64,000 nt of DNA from Ideonella_A sp963843805 (GTDB lineage: Bacteria > Pseudomonadota > Gammaproteobacteria > Burkholderiales > Burkholderiaceae_C), in NCBI GenBank assembly GCA_963843805.1, contig CAWJLY010000011.1:1-64000 (forward strand), written 5' to 3'. Below are positions 10,884-21,041 of the stretch, in pieces. The notes beneath the pieces are model-generated. The model searched no databases. It saw nothing but the letters and a program-made list of their open reading frames with translations, and had not been told where the DNA came from. The position numbers were made by a program, and so were the translations under genes. Position 1 is the stretch's first letter; every line of letters starts with the position of its first letter.

Positions 10884-12180
10884 CTACATGTTCGCACTGT
10901 GTTCCGCAATCGGTGAACTTGCGTCAATGCTGCCGATGTGATACGCGCGTCCGCTCAGAGCGATGATCTCGCAAGCGTCGCCGGCCTGCGCCGGCGGGCG
11001 CGATCGGCGCGCGCACGATCAGCAGGCAGTCGGCCGCCTGCAGCACGCTCAGCATCGAGGAATCCTGCAGCGCCACGGCGTCACGAGCGATCGGCCCGCC
11101 GTCGGCTCGCGCGTCAGCGCGCGCGCGCAGGTAATCCTCGCGGCAGTCGTTTGCCGGCCAGTCGACCGCCGAGACGCGCCGTGCTGTCGGCGCGCGTCGG
11201 ACATCGGTGCGCCCGAGCAGCGCGCGGATCAGCGGCACGAGGAACAGGATGCCGCAGACGATCGACGACACCGGATTGCCCGGCAGTCCCGAGCACGCTG
11301 CATCGCGCCGAGCCGGCCGAAGCATCAGCGGCTTGCCGGGCCGCATCGCGATCCGCCAGAAGCCGAGCGTCCATGCCCTCGCCGCGCCAGCGCCGACTGG
11401 ACGAGGTCGTGGTCGCCGACCGAGGCGCCGCCGAGCGTCACGAGAATGTCGGCGCCTCGCGCGCCGGCGCGGGCGATGGCGTCTTCGAGCGCCGCGAGCG
11501 TGTCGCCGGCGATGCCGAGGTCGATCGCGCTCGCCGCCTTCGGCCGCGACGATCGGCGGCGAGCGCGAAGGTGTTGGAGGCGACGATCTGGTCGGGCCGC
11601 GCGTCTCGCCGGGCAGCACGAGCTCGTCGCCCGTGGCGAGGATGGCGACCGCGGCCTGCGGCGCACCGGCAGGCTGCGGATGGTCCATGGCGGCCGCCAG
11701 CGCGAGATCGCCGCGGCGTCGAGGCGCGGCCGGCGCGGCAGCAGCGCGTCGCCGGCTGCGAAGTCGAGGCCCGGCCCGGCGGATGTGGCTGCCCGGGCGC
11801 GCGGCCGTCGCCGATCGTGACGGCGTCGCCCTCGCGCGTCGCGTTCTCCTGGATCACGAGGCGTCGGCCCCTCCGGCATCGGCGCGCCGGTGAAGATGCG
11901 AACCGCCTCGCCCGGGCCGACCACGCCCGCGAAGGCGCGGCCGGCCGCCGATTCGCCGATCACGCGTCAGCCCGGCACCGGGCTCGCCACGTCCGCGGCG
12001 CGGACGCGCGTAGCCGTCCATCGCCGAGGCATCGAAGGGCGGCTGCGTGCGCAGCGCCAGCGACGGCTCGGCCAGGACCCGGCCGGCGCGCCTCGGCAAG
12101 CGCGCACGCGTCTCCGTCCCGAGCGGCTCGACGCCGGCTCAGAACCTGCGCAGCGCATCGGCGACCGAAAGCAGGCTCAT
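10884..12180 (-). CDS. moeA: Molybdopterin molybdenumtransferase
   Basis: MoeA inserts molybdate into adenylylated molybdopterin, the last step of molybdenum cofactor synthesis. The start MSLLSVADALRRF is at 12180. Recognisable blocks include DGYA in PFDASAMDGYA, VRIFTGAPMPEG, ILVTLGGASVGDHD, GSGHDRVQ-like text broken by indels, MRPGKPLM and LPGNPVSS. The C-terminal reading GDACEIIALSGRAYHIGS runs to a TAG at 10884-10886 if no indel is present. Many frameshifts occur. The ATG overlaps the moaC stop (ATGA), so translation is probably coupled. The cofactor is needed by the xanthine dehydrogenase encoded at 22.8-27.7 kb. Confidence 0.85.
10890..10904. promoter_or_regulatory. LexA box (alphaproteobacterial type)
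   Basis: GTTC at 10890-10893, seven bases, then GTTC at 10901-10904 exactly match the direct-repeat SOS box GTTC-N7-GTTC known from alphaproteobacteria. It lies about 70 bp upstream of the lexA start and, unusually, just inside the 3' end of the upstream gene moeA. Confidence 0.85.
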
Positions 12181-12669
12181 GTCGCGCCGTCCGCCGCGCC
12201 AGGCGCCGGAGCTTGCCGCCGCTCTTCTCGCAGCAGGCGGATGCCCTCGATCCGCATGCCGCGGTCGACGGCCTTGACCATGTCGTAGATGGTCAGGCAG
12301 GCGACCGAGACGGCGGTCAGCGCCTCCATCTCCACCCCGGTCTGGCCGGTGCACCTTCGCCATCGCGCTCGATCCGGACGCCCGGGAGGCTCGGGTCAGG
12401 CGTCGAGGTCGACGGTGACCTTGGTCAGCAGCAGCGGATGGCAGAGCGGGATCAGCTCGTGCGTCCGCTTGGCCGCCATGATGCCGGCGATGCGCGCGGT
12501 GCCGAGCACGTCGCCCTTCTTCGCGTTGCCGGCGATCAGACGCCAGCGTCGCGGGCATCCATCACGACGCGGCCTTCGGCGACCGCGACGCGCTCGGTCG
12601 TCGGTCTTGCCGGAGACGTCGACCATGCTGGCCTCGCCGCTCGCGTCGAGATGGGTGAGGGCCGGTCAT
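12177..12669 (-). CDS. moaC: Cyclic pyranopterin monophosphate synthase
   Basis: MoaC converts the MoaA product to cyclic pyranopterin monophosphate, the first pathway intermediate of molybdenum cofactor synthesis. Diagnostic text includes LTHLDASGEASMVDVSGK at the N-terminus, then KKGDVLGTARIAGIMAAKRT and LIPLCHPLLLTKV, both highly conserved in MoaC. A later TDRGVEMEALTAVS block is legible on the minus strand near 12310-12330. The length is about 163 residues. The start overlaps the trpC stop and the stop overlaps the moeA start, giving a tightly packed trpDC-moaC-moeA-lexA unit typical of Hyphomicrobiales. There are at least three frameshifts. Confidence 0.87.
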
Positions 12670-13495
12670 GCGGCGCGCCGCCTCGCGGCGCGCAGTCGGC
12701 GCCAGCAGCGCGCGGGTCGCGGCCGCGACGTCCGGCCTGGCGCATCAGGCTCTCGCCGACAGGAACGGCGCCGACGCCGACCTCGCGAGCCGGGCGATGT
12801 CGGCGGGCGTCGAGATGCCGCTTTCGCCGACGATGAGGCGATCCTGGCGGCACAAGCGGCGCAAGCTCCTCCGTCACATCGAAGATCGACCTCGAAGGTC
12901 TTGAGGTTGCGGTTGTTGATGCCGATCATGCTGCGTCCAGCGCGCAGCGCCCGGTCGAGCTCTGCTCGGTCATGCACCTCGCACCAGCACGTCCATGCCG
13001 AGATCGCTTCGCGGCGGCGACGAGGCCGCGCGCCGCGTCGTCGTCGACGCTCGCCATGATGACCAGGATGCAGTCGGCGCCCCAGGCGCGCGCCTCGACG
13101 ACCTGGTAGGGCTCGAACAGGAAGTCCTTGCGCAGCGCCGGCAGGCCGGTCGCGTCGCGGGCCGCGCCAGATATTCGGGCTGCCCTGGAACGACGGCTCG
13201 TCGGTCAGCACCGAGAGGCAGGCCGCGCCGCCTGCCTCATAGGCCCGGGCAAGCGCCGGCGGGTCGAAGTCGGCGCGGATCAGGCCCTTGGACGGGCTCG
13301 CCTTCTTGATCTCGGCGATCAGGGCCGATCTCGCCCCGCGCGAGATTCGTTCGTCGAGCGCAGCGCGAAAGCCGCGCGGACCGGGCTCGCCTGTTCGGCT
13401 CCTGCGCTCGATCTCGGCCAGCGGCACGCGCTTGCCTTCGCGGCGGCGATCTCGACGCGCTTGTAGGCTTCGATCCGGGCGAGGATGTCGGTCAT
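12666..13495 (-). CDS. trpC: Indole-3-glycerol phosphate synthase
   Basis: TrpC closes the indole ring in tryptophan synthesis. The start MTDILARIEAYKRVEIAAAK is at 13495. Downstream blocks LIAEIKKASPSKGLIRADFD and AYEAGGAACLSVLTDEPSFQG are canonical, carrying the catalytic Lys of the KKASPSKG motif. The C-terminal block IGINNRNLKTFEVDL is also canonical. The length of about 276 residues is normal. The stop overlaps the moaC start, suggesting translational coupling. Several indels split the frame. Confidence 0.9.
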
Positions 13496-13498
13496 GCT

Positions 13499-14522
13499 CG
13501 GCCTCGTTCGATACCGCGACGAGGCGCCGCAGTCGGCCGCGGCACGCGCCGGCGTCGAGGGATGCCGCGGCGCAGCGCGGCGCCGTCGCGCAGGGTGCGC
13601 GGCCTTGCCGGCCACCATCAGCGCGGCGGCGGCGTTCAGCACGGCGATGTCGCGGTAGGCGCGTGCGCTCGCCGTCGAGGACGGCGCGCAGGGCCTTGGC
13701 GTTGTGGTCGCCGTCGCCGCCCTTCAGATCCTCCGGACGCGCCGGCGCGCAGGCCGACTTCCTCGGGCTCGATGGTGAAGCGCGTGATCGCGGCCGTCCT
13801 CCAGCGCCGCGACCTCGGTCGGGTCCGGTGGTGGTGATCTCGTCGAGGCCGTCCGAGCCATGCACCGACCCAGACGCGCTCGGAGCCGAGGCGCCGAGCA
13901 CCTCGCCAGCGGCTCGAGCCAGCGTCGCGAGAACACGCCCAGCAGCTGGCGCTTGACGCCGGCCGGGTTGCGAGAGCGGGCCGAGCAGGTTGAAGATCGT
14001 GCGGGTGCCGAGCTCGACCCGCGCCGGGCCGACATGCGCATCGCGCGCGTGATGCGCCGGCGCGAACATGAAGCCGAGGCCGGCCTCCGCGATGCAGCTG
14101 CCGATGGCCTCCGGCGTCGAGGCCGATCTTGACGCCGAGCGCGACGAGCACGTCCGCGGCGCCCGATCTTGACGAAGCGCCCGGTTGCCGTGCTTGGCGA
14201 CCTTCACGCCGCACGCCGGCGACGATCGATGGCGGCGAGCCGTCGAGACATTGTAGGTGCCGGAATGGTCGCCGCCCGTGCCGACGATGTCGATGGCGTC
14301 GGCGGGCGCCGCGACGCGCAGCATCTTGCGCGCGCATCGCGGCGACCGCGCCCGCGATCTCGTCGAGCGTCTCGCCGCGGACCCGCAGCGCCATCAGGAA
14401 GCCGCCGATCTGCGCCAGCGTCGCCTCGCCGGACAAGAGGTGGTCGAACGCGTCGCCGGCCTCCTCGCGCGGCAGCGGGCGCCGGCCGCAACCTTGGCGA
14501 CGAAGGGCTTGAAGCTGTCCAT
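13499..14522 (-). CDS. trpD: Anthranilate phosphoribosyltransferase
   Basis: TrpD transfers phosphoribose from PRPP to anthranilate. The start MDSFKPFVAKVAAG is at 14522. The glycine-rich PRPP-binding signature is IDIVGTGGDHSGTYNVST. VAKHGNRALSS follows after an indel, and then [20 protein letters not shown]. The C-terminal portion includes VVHGSDGLDEITTTGPT and GGDGDHNAKALRAVLDGE. The length is near 340 residues. The ATG overlaps the trpG TGA. The exact stop is uncertain because of a frameshift just before trpC (LVAVSNEA). Confidence 0.9.
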
Positions 14523-15141
14523 CAGCGACTCCGCCGCGCTCGGCCGTGCCGGTTCCAGGTCCTGCGGCGCAGGTCGAGGAAGTTCTGCAGGATGCGGTCG
14601 GCCGTGCTCGGACAGGATGCTCTCCGGATGGAACTGCACGCCATGGACCGGCAGCGTGCGGTGCGACAAGCCCATCACGAGACCGTCCTCGGTCTCGGCC
14701 GTGACCGCGAGCTCGGCGGGCAGGGTGCTCGCGCTCGACGATCAGCGAGTGGTAGCGGGTCGCCTGGAACGGTCCGTTGATGCCGCGGAACACGCCGCCG
14801 CCCTGGTGATGGATGTCGGAGACCTTGCCATGCATCGGCAGCGGCGCGCGCACGACGGCACCGCCCATGGCCTGTCCGATCGCCTGGTGGCCGAGGCAAA
14901 CGCCGAAGATCGGCACGCGTCCCCGAGCCTGTTCGACGAGGTCGCAGGCAGATGCCCGCTTCGTTGGGCGTGCAGGGCCCGGGCGACAGGACGATCGCGT
15001 CGGGGCCGGCAGCCAGCACCTCCGCCGTCGCGACCTCGTCGTTGCGCATGAACGGTCACGTCGCAGCCGAGCTGGCCGAGGTAGTGCACAGAGGTTCCAG
15101 GTGAAGCTGTCGTAATTGTCGATCAGCGTCACGGTCGTCAT
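14522..15141 (-). CDS. trpG: Anthranilate synthase glutamine amidotransferase subunit
   Basis: TrpG supplies ammonia from glutamine to the TrpE subunit. It starts MTTVTLIDNYDSFTWNL. The nucleophile Cys is in PIFGVCLGHQAIGQAMGG, and the His-Glu pair is in HGVQFHPESILS. The length of about 205 residues fits. Compared with the conserved frame there is a single extra base near 15090, near 15050 and near 14727, each restoring good homology afterwards. This is a clear example of the indel pattern of the left region. The stop shares a base with the trpD ATG (TGATG), and trpE lies 29 bp upstream. Confidence 0.9.
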
Positions 15142-15169
15142 GGTCCGCTCTCCCAATTCGAGCCCACGA

Positions 15170-16746
15170 CTAGGGGGTCTCGGCGCCAAAGGTCAAGCGA
15201 TCCGCGTCGGCCTGGCTCGTTCGCCCGAGCTTCGTCATTGCCCGCGACCGGGCTGGCCGGCGAAGCGCACGGCCTCCTCGGCGGCCCGGAACAGGGCCTT
15301 TGCCTTGTTGATGCATTCGCGTCTGCTCGGCCATTGGCACGCTGTCATAGACGATGCCGGCGCCGGCCTGGACATGCATGAGGCCATCCTTCACCACCGC
15401 GGTCCTCAGGACGATGCAGGTGTCCATCTCACCGTCGGCCCCGAAATAGCCGATCGCGCCGGCGTAGAGCCCGCGCTTGTCCTTCTCCAATTCGTCGATG
15501 ATCTGCATCGCCCGAACCTTCGGGGCGCCGGAGACCGTCCCGGCCGGGAAGCCGGCGGCCAGCGCATCGAGCGCATCGTGACCGCCGCCGATCTCGCCCT
15601 CGACGTTCGAGACGATGTGCATCACATGGCTGTAGCGTTCGACGAAGAACTTGTCCGTCACGGCGACGGTGCCGACGGCGGCGACACGGCCGACATCGTT
15701 GCGGCCGAGGTCGAGCAGCATCAGGTGCTCGGCGAGTTCCTTCGGGTCGGCCAGGAGCGACGCCTCATGCGCAAGGTCCTCGGCCTTGTCAGCACCGCGC
15801 GGGCGGGTCCCGGCGATCGGCCGGATGGTCACTTTGCCGTCCCTCAGGCGCACCAGGATCTCCGGGCTGGAGCAGACGACGGAGAAGTCGGCAAATCTGA
15901 GATAGACGAGGAACGGCGCGGGGTTGACCCGCCGCAGCGCCCGATAGAGCGCGAAGGGCGGCAGCTGGAAGGGCGCCGTCGAAGCGCTGCGACAGCACCA
16001 CCTGGAAGACGTCGCCGGCGCGCACATATTCCTTGGCGCGCTCCACCATCCCCAGATACTCGACCTCGCCGGTGTTGGAGGTCTGGGTCGCATGCAGCTG
16101 ATCGAGGTCGACGAACTCGGCGAGCTTCGGCGTCGGGCGGTCGAGGCCGTCGACGATCGTGGCGAGGCGCTCGACGGCGCGGCGGTGGGCCTGCCGTGCG
16201 GTGACGTCGGCGCTCGGTCGCACCGGCGTCACCACCGTGATCTCGTCGCGGACGCTGTCGAAGATCACCATGATCGTCGGCCGCATCAACAGCGCATCGG
16301 GCAGTCCGACAGGGTCCGGCTTGTCGAGCGGCAGATGCTCGATCAGGCGCACCATGTCGTAGCCGAGATAGCCGAACAGGCCGGCGGCCATCGGCGGCGC
16401 GCCTTCCGGCAATTCGATCCGGCTCTCGGCGATGAGACTGCGCAGCGCCTCAAGCGGATGCCCCTCGACCGGCTCGAAGGCGCCGTCGGCGGGCCGGCGG
16501 TTGATCGAGGCGGCGCCGTCCTGGCAGCGCCAGATCAGATCAGGCTCGAGGCCGATCATCGAGTAGCGGCCCCGCGTCGCGCCGCCTTCGACCGATTCGA
16601 GCAGGAAGGCGCTGGGCCGGTCGCCGGCGAGCTTCATGAAGGCCGAGACCGGCGTCTCGAGGTCACCGACGAGGCTGCGTCGTGACGATCTGCGCCAACC
16701 CGGCGGCATAGCCTTCCGCGAAGGCGTCGAACGAAGGCTGTATCAT
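15170..16746 (-). CDS. trpE: Anthranilate synthase component I
   Basis: TrpE makes anthranilate from chorismate. The start MIQPSFDAFAEGYAAG is at 16746. N-terminal domain blocks include PVSAFMKLAGDRPSAFLLES and GLFGYLGYDMVRLIEHLP. The chorismate-binding domain shows SPEILVRLRDGKVTIRPIAG, RPRGADKAEDLAHEASLLAD, LLDLGRNDVGRVAAVGTVAV and FPAGTVSGAPKVRAMQII, all canonical. The C-terminus LTFGAETP ends at 15170. The length is about 525 residues. There are only about three frameshifts (near 16680, 15985 and 15265), fewer than in its neighbours. ppiD lies 14 bp upstream on the same strand. Confidence 0.93.
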
Positions 16747-16759
16747 CGTGCCAGGGCCT

Positions 16760-18672
16760 TCAGCCTTCGCCGCCGCCGCCGATCGCTCGGTTCATGTTGG
16801 CCTGGTTGATCGTTGTGCCGAGGTCGTTCTGCAGGCGCTGCACATATTGCGCCAGAAGGTCCTGCTCGACGAGCTGCGCGATCTGCTGGCCGATCTGCGC
16901 CACTTCCGGCGCCGCCGGGTCGAAGGGCGGCACGGTGCTCTCGGTCATCTGGAAGACGATGCGCTCGTCGCCGGTGCCGGACAAGGCCGTCGCAAAGCCC
17001 TTCGGCGGCGTGGCGAAAACCTGGTTGATCGCCGCCGCCGAAAGCCTTGCGCATCGGCGTTGCGCTTCAGGCCCCAGGCCTGCTTGGCTTCGACGCCGGC
17101 CGCCTTGGCGACGTCCTCGATCGATTGCCGGCATTGAGCTCCTTGAGGAGGTCGTCCGCCTTGGCCTGCAGACGCTTCGCCTTCTCGTCGTCGGTCCAGG
17201 CGGCCACGACGTCGCCCTTGGCCTCGTCGAGGGAGCGGTCGCGGGCGGCGGTGAGGCCGTCGACGCTGTACCAGATCAGGCCGGACTCGCGACCGTCGAT
17301 GACATCGGTGTCGGCGCCGGGTTCGACTGAGAACACCGCCTGCGCCAGCTTCTGCTGCTGCGGCAGGTTGTAACTCTGGCCGGCGGCGTCGCGGCCCTGT
17401 GCGTCCATGGCGACGATCTCGGTCGCCTTGAGCCCGAACTTCGGCGCGATCTCCTTCAGCGTCGCGCCGCCGGCTCGCTCGTCCTCGATCTTCGCCTGGA
17501 GGTCGATGAGGTCCTTCTTGGCGCGTTCGACCGCGAGGTCCTTCTTGATCTGCTCCTTGCTGGCGTCGAAGGCGACGACAGTCTCGGGCACGACCTTCGT
17601 GACGCGCAGGATCACCGTCGAGAGCTTGCCCGAAACCGCGCCGGACACGCCGCCTTCCTTCAGTGCGAAGGCCTCGTTGGCGACGATCGGATCGAGCAGG
17701 CTGGCCTTGGTGACGGTGCCGAGCTCGAGGTCGGCGCCCTTGACGCCGCGTTCGGCCGCGACGGCGTCGAAGGTCGCCTGGCCCGAGGCGATGCGATCCG
17801 CCGCCGCCTTGGCTTCGGTCGGATTGGTGAAGGCGACCTGCTGGATCGTTCGCGTCTCGGGCGTCGTATAGAGGTCCTTGTGGCTGTCGTACTGCGCCCT
17901 GGCATCCTCGTCGCTGACGGTCTGCTTGGCGGCGAGATCGTCCGGCGTCACCGCCATATAGGTGAACTTGCGGTATTCCGGTGCGCGGAAGTCACCCTTG
18001 CGCTCGTCGAAGAAAGCCTGCAGCGCGGCGGGATCCGGTTGGCCGACGTCGCCGATCACCGTATCGGTCAGCGTCAGATAGGAGATGGCGCGGGTTTCCG
18101 AGCCGAACCGAGCGAAGGCCTCCTGCATCGCCCTGGGCGGCTTGAACTCGCCGGCGACCGCCTCGTTGATCTGGTCGCGCAGGTAGACCTTCTGCTGCTC
18201 GGCAAGGAAGCCGCGCCTCGGTCAGCCCGTTCTGGCGCAGGATCTCGCCGAAGCATCGCCGGCTCGAACTGGCCGTTGGCATTCTTGAAGTTCGGGATCG
18301 TCCTGCACGATCGCCGCGATCTTCTCCGTGCGACAGGCCGAGGCCATAATTGGCGGCCTGCTCGTCGAGCGCGGCTCCGTTGATGATCCGCGACAGAACC
18401 TGGCGGTCGACGCCGAAGGCGCGGGCCTCGGCCGGCGTCAGCGGCTTGCCGACGCGCTGCGACAATTGCCGGAGCTGCTGGTTGAAGGCCCGCTGATAGG
18501 CGTCGATCGAGATCTTGCTGCTGCCGACGGTCGCGACGTCGGTCGAGCCGAAGCCGCGGAACACGTCCTGGATTCCCCAGATGCCGAAGGAGACGATGAG
18601 GATCGACATCAGAAAGATCAGGATCCAACGGGCGAAGCCCTTGGAGAACGTGGTGCGGATGGAGGTGAGCAT
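16760..18672 (-). CDS. ppiD: PpiD-type periplasmic peptidyl-prolyl isomerase/chaperone
   Basis: This is a SurA-N/PpiD-like folding factor anchored in the inner membrane. An N-terminal transmembrane helix (about residues 16-34, WILIFLMSILIVSFGIWGI) is followed by the SurA_N region (ISIDAYQRAFNQQLRQLSQR, VLSRIINGAALDEQAANYGLG). Next come a parvulin-like rotamase region (about 17,400-17,950; TIQQVAFTNPTEAKAAADRI) and a C-terminal region ending MNRAIGGGGEG. The total is about 635 residues, as expected for alphaproteobacterial PpiD. The central and C-terminal parts are intact; frameshifts occur near 18,310-18,130 and near 17,130-17,040. It directly precedes trpE, a common Hyphomicrobiales neighbourhood, and is divergent from tpiA. 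Confidence 0.87.
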
Positions 18673-18874
18673 CGCCGAGGTGATCTCGCGAGGATCGGAG
18701 CGGACGGGCAGGACAACCTGCCCGAGCGAAAGGCCGCGCATCATAGGGATGAGGTCTTGGTGTCGCAATGGCGGGAGTTGGGCAATTTCGAGCGGCGGTC
18801 GGCGCGAAGGCCGGCCGGCTTGCCCACTCTTCGGGCGCATTGCTAAGCACCGTCGGAAAGCAAGGGAGCAGAAC

Positions 18875-19641
18875 ATGGCCGAGGCGCGTCCGCGTCCGCT
18901 GGTGGCGGGCAACTGGAAAATGAACGGCCTGTCGCGGCGTCGGCCGAGCTCGCCGCCATCGCGGCCGGGGCGGCCGACGGCGCGGCCGGTCGCGCGGAGC
19001 TGCTGATCTGCCCGCCCTCCACGCTGATCGCGCCCGCGGCCTGGCAAATGAAGGGCAAGCCGGTCGCCATCGGCGGGCAGGATTGCCATGCCGAGGCCGG
19101 CGGCGCCCACACCGGCGACATTGCGGCGGAGATGCTGGCGGATGCCGGCGCGACCTACGTCATCGTCGGCCATTCCGAGCGGCGCGACCGACCATGGCGA
19201 GACCGACGCCGATGGTCAAGGCGAAGGCCGAGGCGGCTTTGCGCGCCGGCCTCGTCGCTATCGTCTGCATCGGCGAGACGCGGGCCGAGCGCGAGGGCGG
19301 CAAAACGCTCGACGTCGTCGGCCGCCAGCTTGTCGGCTCGCTGCCCGAAGGAGCGACCGCCGGCGCACGTCGTCATCGCCTATGAACCGGTCTGGGCGAT
19401 CGGCACCGGCCTGACGCCGACCGCCGGCCGACGTCGAAGGAGGTGCACGCCTTCATCCGCGCCGGCCTCGGCGACGGCGCTGGGAGCCGACGGGGCGGCG
19501 GTGCGCATCCTCTATGGCGGCTCGGTCAAGCCGTCCAATGCGGCCGAGCTGATGGGCGTCGACAATGTCGACGGCGCGCTGGTCGGCGGCGCCTCGCTGA
19601 AGGCGGCCGACTTTCTCGGTATCGCCGCGGCTTATCGCTGA
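18875..19641 (+). CDS. tpiA: Triosephosphate isomerase
   Basis: This enzyme interconverts dihydroxyacetone phosphate and glyceraldehyde-3-phosphate. The N-terminus carries VAGNWKMNGL with the substrate-binding Lys, then VGHSERR with the electrophilic His, AYEPVWAIGTG with the catalytic Glu, and RILYGGSVKPSNA plus the GALVGGASL phosphate-binding loops. The length of about 255 residues is normal. Purine-rich AAGGGAGCAG precedes the ATG. About four single-base frameshifts interrupt this essential gene (for example a base missing at about 18,929 and an extra one near 19,190), yet every catalytic residue can be read. It diverges from ppiD, with about 200 bp between them. Confidence 0.92.
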
Positions 19642-19697
19642 CAGGCGCCGCTACCGGGAGGCTTCGCGTCGGTCTCCGATCAGCGAAATGCTTCCCG

Positions 19698-20792
19698 TCA
19701 GCGAAAATGCTTGGAGAGCTTGAGCGCCTGGCCCTGATAGTTGGAGCCGAGCCCTGCGCCGTAGAGGATGTTCGGCCGCTCCGTCATCCGCTCGTAGACC
19801 AGGCGGCCGACGATCTGGCCGTCTTCGAGGATGAAGGGCACCTCGTGCGATCGCACCTCGAGCACGGCGCGGGCCGCTTCGAGGCCTCGCGGCGCATGGC
19901 CGAAGCCGGGGTCGAAGAAGCCGGCGTAATGGACGCGGAACTCGCCCACCAGCGGGTCGAACGGCACCATCTCGGCCGCATGGTCGGGCGGAACGTGCAC
20001 GGCCTCCTTCGAGGCGAGGATGTAGAACTCGTCGGGGTCGAGGATGAGGTCGTCGCGGCCGCGCCGCGGATCGGCTCCCAGAAGTCGAGAAGGTCGTGGG
20101 CGGCGCGCTTGTCGACGTCGACCACGCCGGTGTGGCGCTTGGCGCGGTAGCCGACGATGCGGCGGCCGTCCTCGTCCGTCGAACCCGTCGAGGTCGACCG
20201 AGACGGCGACGCCGCCGGCGATGTCCGGGTCGGGCGTCGAGACCAGGCGCGACGCGGCGCTGCAGGTCGCGCAGCTCGAGGTCGGGGATCCGCGCCTCGC
20301 CGCGAGCGGAAGCGGATCTGCGACAGGCGCGAGCCGGCGCGCACCAGCACCGGGAAGGTGCGCGGGCCGATCTCGGCATAGAGCGGCCCGTCATAGCCCG
20401 CCTCGACTGGTCGAACGCCCGGCGCTGGTCGGTGATCACGCGGGTGAAGACGTCGAGCCGGCCGGTCGAGCTTTTGGGGTTGGTGGCGGCGGCGATGCTC
20501 GTCCGGCAGCGCCAGGCTTTCCATCAGCGGCGCGATGTAGACGCAGCCGGTCTCGAGCACGGCGCCGGCGGTCAGGTCGATCTCGTGCAGGGCGAGGTCG
20601 GCGATGCGCTCCTCGACCCGGGCCTTCGGGCCGGGCAGGAAGCTGGCGCGCACCCGCCAGGCACGCGCCGAGCCGCAGGTCGAGGCTCGCGGGCTGGATC
20701 TGGTCGCTGTCGAGCGGCCGCGCCGACCGCGATCGCGCCGCTGTCGACGAGCAGCTGCGATGGACTGCGAGGGCAGGATGCCCGAGCGACAT
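19698..20792 (-). CDS. dcd: 2'-Deoxycytidine 5'-triphosphate deaminase (long alphaproteobacterial form)
   Basis: The protein deaminates dCTP to supply dUMP/dTTP precursors. It belongs to the long Dcd type found in alphaproteobacteria rather than the 190-residue E. coli form. Readable blocks are GILPSQSIAALLVDSGAI, DSDQIQPASLDLRLG, CVYIAPLMESLALPDE, GPLYAEIGPRTFPVLV, RIVGYRAKRHTGVVDVD, EMVPFDPLVGEFRVHYAGFF, EVPFILEDGQIVGRLVYE and the C-terminus QGQALKLSKHFR. The total length is about 365 residues. Several frameshifts occur in the first two thirds, while the last 100 residues are continuous. It is transcribed away from metZ. Confidence 0.85.
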
Positions 20793-20935
20793 GGAACCTT
20801 GACTTTAAAGCCGTCGGACCTGCGGCTCTGCGAGCTTGGCGCATCGACGGCTCGTGAGCTGCGGCGGGTTGCCGACCGCCTCCTAGCTGAAAGCGCCGTT
20901 GACGCCATGCACGCATGGCGCTACTCACAGGGGAA

Positions 20936-20996
20936 CGTCGTGGTGGATTTGGGCCGGCCGGCTTGCAGCCACGTTAAACAACTCGCTAAAGGGCCG
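20936..20996 (+). promoter_or_regulatory. SAM-II (metA-type) riboswitch
   Basis: The sequence matches the SAM-II aptamer consensus. The stem strand GTGG near 20940 is followed by a GATTT loop. CCGGCTTGCAGCCAC then closes the stem (CCAC at about 20969-20972), followed by GTTAAACAACTCGC and TAAAGGGCC, which forms the pseudoknot and carries the purine-rich ribosome-binding segment. SAM-II riboswitches are known from alphaproteobacterial methionine genes, where SAM binding hides the ribosome-binding site. Here it lies about 45 bp before the metZ start, the expected place. Confidence 0.9.
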
Positions 20997-21041
20997 TGCG
21001 ATGGGGATGATGTCACCCGTCCTGCGGCATATGGAGCCGCG

